DNA of 6,692 nucleotides from NCBI GenBank assembly GCA_946183765.1, contig CAMHDC010000072.1:1-6692 (forward strand), read 5' to 3'. The notes under the pieces were generated by a model. That model made no database searches. It saw nothing but the letters and a program-made list of their open reading frames with translations, and was not told where the DNA came from. This stretch comes from an uncultured Clostridia bacterium (GTDB taxonomy: Bacteria > Bacillota > Clostridia > Christensenellales > CAG-138). The translations under genes and the position numbers were made by a program. Every line of letters starts with the position of its first letter. The first letter of the stretch is position 1. This document shows, one piece after another, positions 6,050 to 6,692 of the stretch.

Positions 6050-6692
6050 ATGGAATCTACGATCAAACAGATTACTGTAAGCACGCCCCTGGGGGAGATC
6101 CGGGGCCTGGACAACGGCAAATGCCTGGAGTTTCGGGACGTGCCCTTCGGGAAGGCGGGGCGGTTCGAGTACGCTCAGCCGGTGGAGCAGTGGGACGGGG
6201 TGCTGGACGCCACCGTCTTCGGTCCCGGCTGCCCCCAGAACCGGGCCGTCCACGAGCATTTGGACGATCCCACCCGCCTCTTTTACAAGCGGGAGTATCG
6301 GGAGGGCCTGGACTTCACCTACAGCGAGGACTGTCTGAACCTGAACATCTACATGCCCTACGAAGCCAAGAACGCCCCCGTGATCCTGTTCTTCTACGGC
6401 GGCGGCTTCGACTCCGGTCTGAACTGGGAGAGCCCCTTCGACGGCAGCGGCTACGCGGCGCGGGGCGTGGCGGCGGTGTTCGCCAACTACCGGGTGGGGC
6501 CCCTGGGGTATCTCACCCATGGGGAGATCCAAAAGAGATACGGCCGGGACGGGAACTTCGGCCTGGACGATCAGCTGACCGCCGTCCGGTGGGTCAGGGA
6601 CCATATCTCCGCCTTCGGCGGCGACCCGGACAACCTTACCCTCATGGGCCAGAGCGCCGGGGCCATCTCCGTCCAGTATCTGTGCCTGAACC
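6050..6692 (+). CDS. Type B carboxylesterase (PnbA-like), 3'-partial
   Basis: The open frame runs from ATG at 6050 to the window end and gives 214 residues. Type B carboxylesterases are about 450-550 residues, so the C-terminal half, with the catalytic acid and histidine, is missing only because the window stops. Family marks in order: the N-terminal strand TPLGEIRG (12-19), FRDVPFGKAGRF (28-39), the second family signature EDCLNLNIYMP (93-103), the oxyanion-hole loop GGGF (117-120), and GNFGLDDQLTAVRWVRDHI (168-186) leading to the nucleophile elbow GQSAG (200-204, S202). There is no signal peptide, so it is probably cytosolic. These enzymes hydrolyse carboxylic esters of small or aromatic compounds. 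The exact substrate is unknown. It follows the membrane hydrolase by 77 bases on the same strand with no clear terminator between, so the two may share a transcript. Confidence 0.93.
   Translation, partial: MESTIKQITVSTPLGEIRGLDNGKCLEFRDVPFGKAGRFEYAQPVEQWDGVLDATVFGPGCPQNRAVHEHLDDPTRLFYKREYREGLDFTYSEDCLNLNIYMPYEAKNAPVILFFYGGGFDSGLNWESPFDGSGYAARGVAAVFANYRVGPLGYLTHGEIQKRYGRDGNFGLDDQLTAVRWVRDHISAFGGDPDNLTLMGQSAGAISVQYLCLN

Noticed and set aside
5903..6604. 233-residue open frame on the minus strand at the right end
   Set aside because: It lies opposite the carboxylesterase, whose signatures are unmistakable on the plus strand, so it is a shadow frame.
1..6692. tRNA, rRNA, CRISPR array, insertion sequence or attachment site
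   Set aside because: I saw no cloverleaf-like sequence, no regularly spaced repeats, no transposase or integrase, and no terminal inverted repeats with target duplications.

Overview
The window is GC-rich by eye. Its codons favour G or C at the third position, its ribosome-binding sites are strong and AGGAG-like, and its intergenic spaces are short with simple hairpin-plus-T terminators. Together with the protein families this suggests a high-GC anaerobic Firmicute of the Oscillospiraceae type (gut Clostridia). That assignment is inference. Nothing in the window looks mobile or phage-derived.

Layout. (1) Positions 1-2645, plus strand: a two-gene unit made of a LarA-family (nickel-pincer cofactor) hydroxyacid racemase/epimerase, cut at its 5' end by the window edge, followed 3 bases later by glucuronate isomerase uxaC. 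(2) Positions 2646-2804: a convergent gap holding a 67-base nested inverted repeat of unknown role and a terminator that can work in both directions. (3) Positions 2805-3347, minus strand: a YfcE-type metallophosphoesterase. (4) Positions 3348-3460: a compact divergent promoter region in which two consensus-like promoters face away from each other and share one -35 sequence. (5) Positions 3461-3862, plus strand: a small FMN-binding split-barrel (pyridoxamine-phosphate-oxidase-like) protein, closed by a terminator. (6) Positions 3951-5972, plus strand: a 673-residue alpha/beta hydrolase with an N-terminal membrane anchor and a long multi-pass membrane C-terminus. Its likely promoter uses the loop of the preceding terminator as its -35 box. 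(7) Positions 6050-6692, plus strand: the N-terminal 214 residues of a type B carboxylesterase, cut by the window end.

How the genes fit together. The LarA-like enzyme and UxaC are almost certainly co-transcribed and belong to hexuronate/aldonate catabolism. UxaC interconverts glucuronate/fructuronate and galacturonate/tagaturonate. The LarA-like enzyme carries every residue needed for the nickel-pincer cofactor and probably epimerises a sugar acid at C2, such as mannonate to gluconate, but its substrate cannot be read from the sequence. The phosphoesterase and the flavin protein look like independent housekeeping genes joined only by their shared promoter region. The two hydrolases at the right may form a second unit. 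The most interesting points are the Ni-epimerase/UxaC pairing, the two economical promoter arrangements and the unidentified structured element after uxaC.
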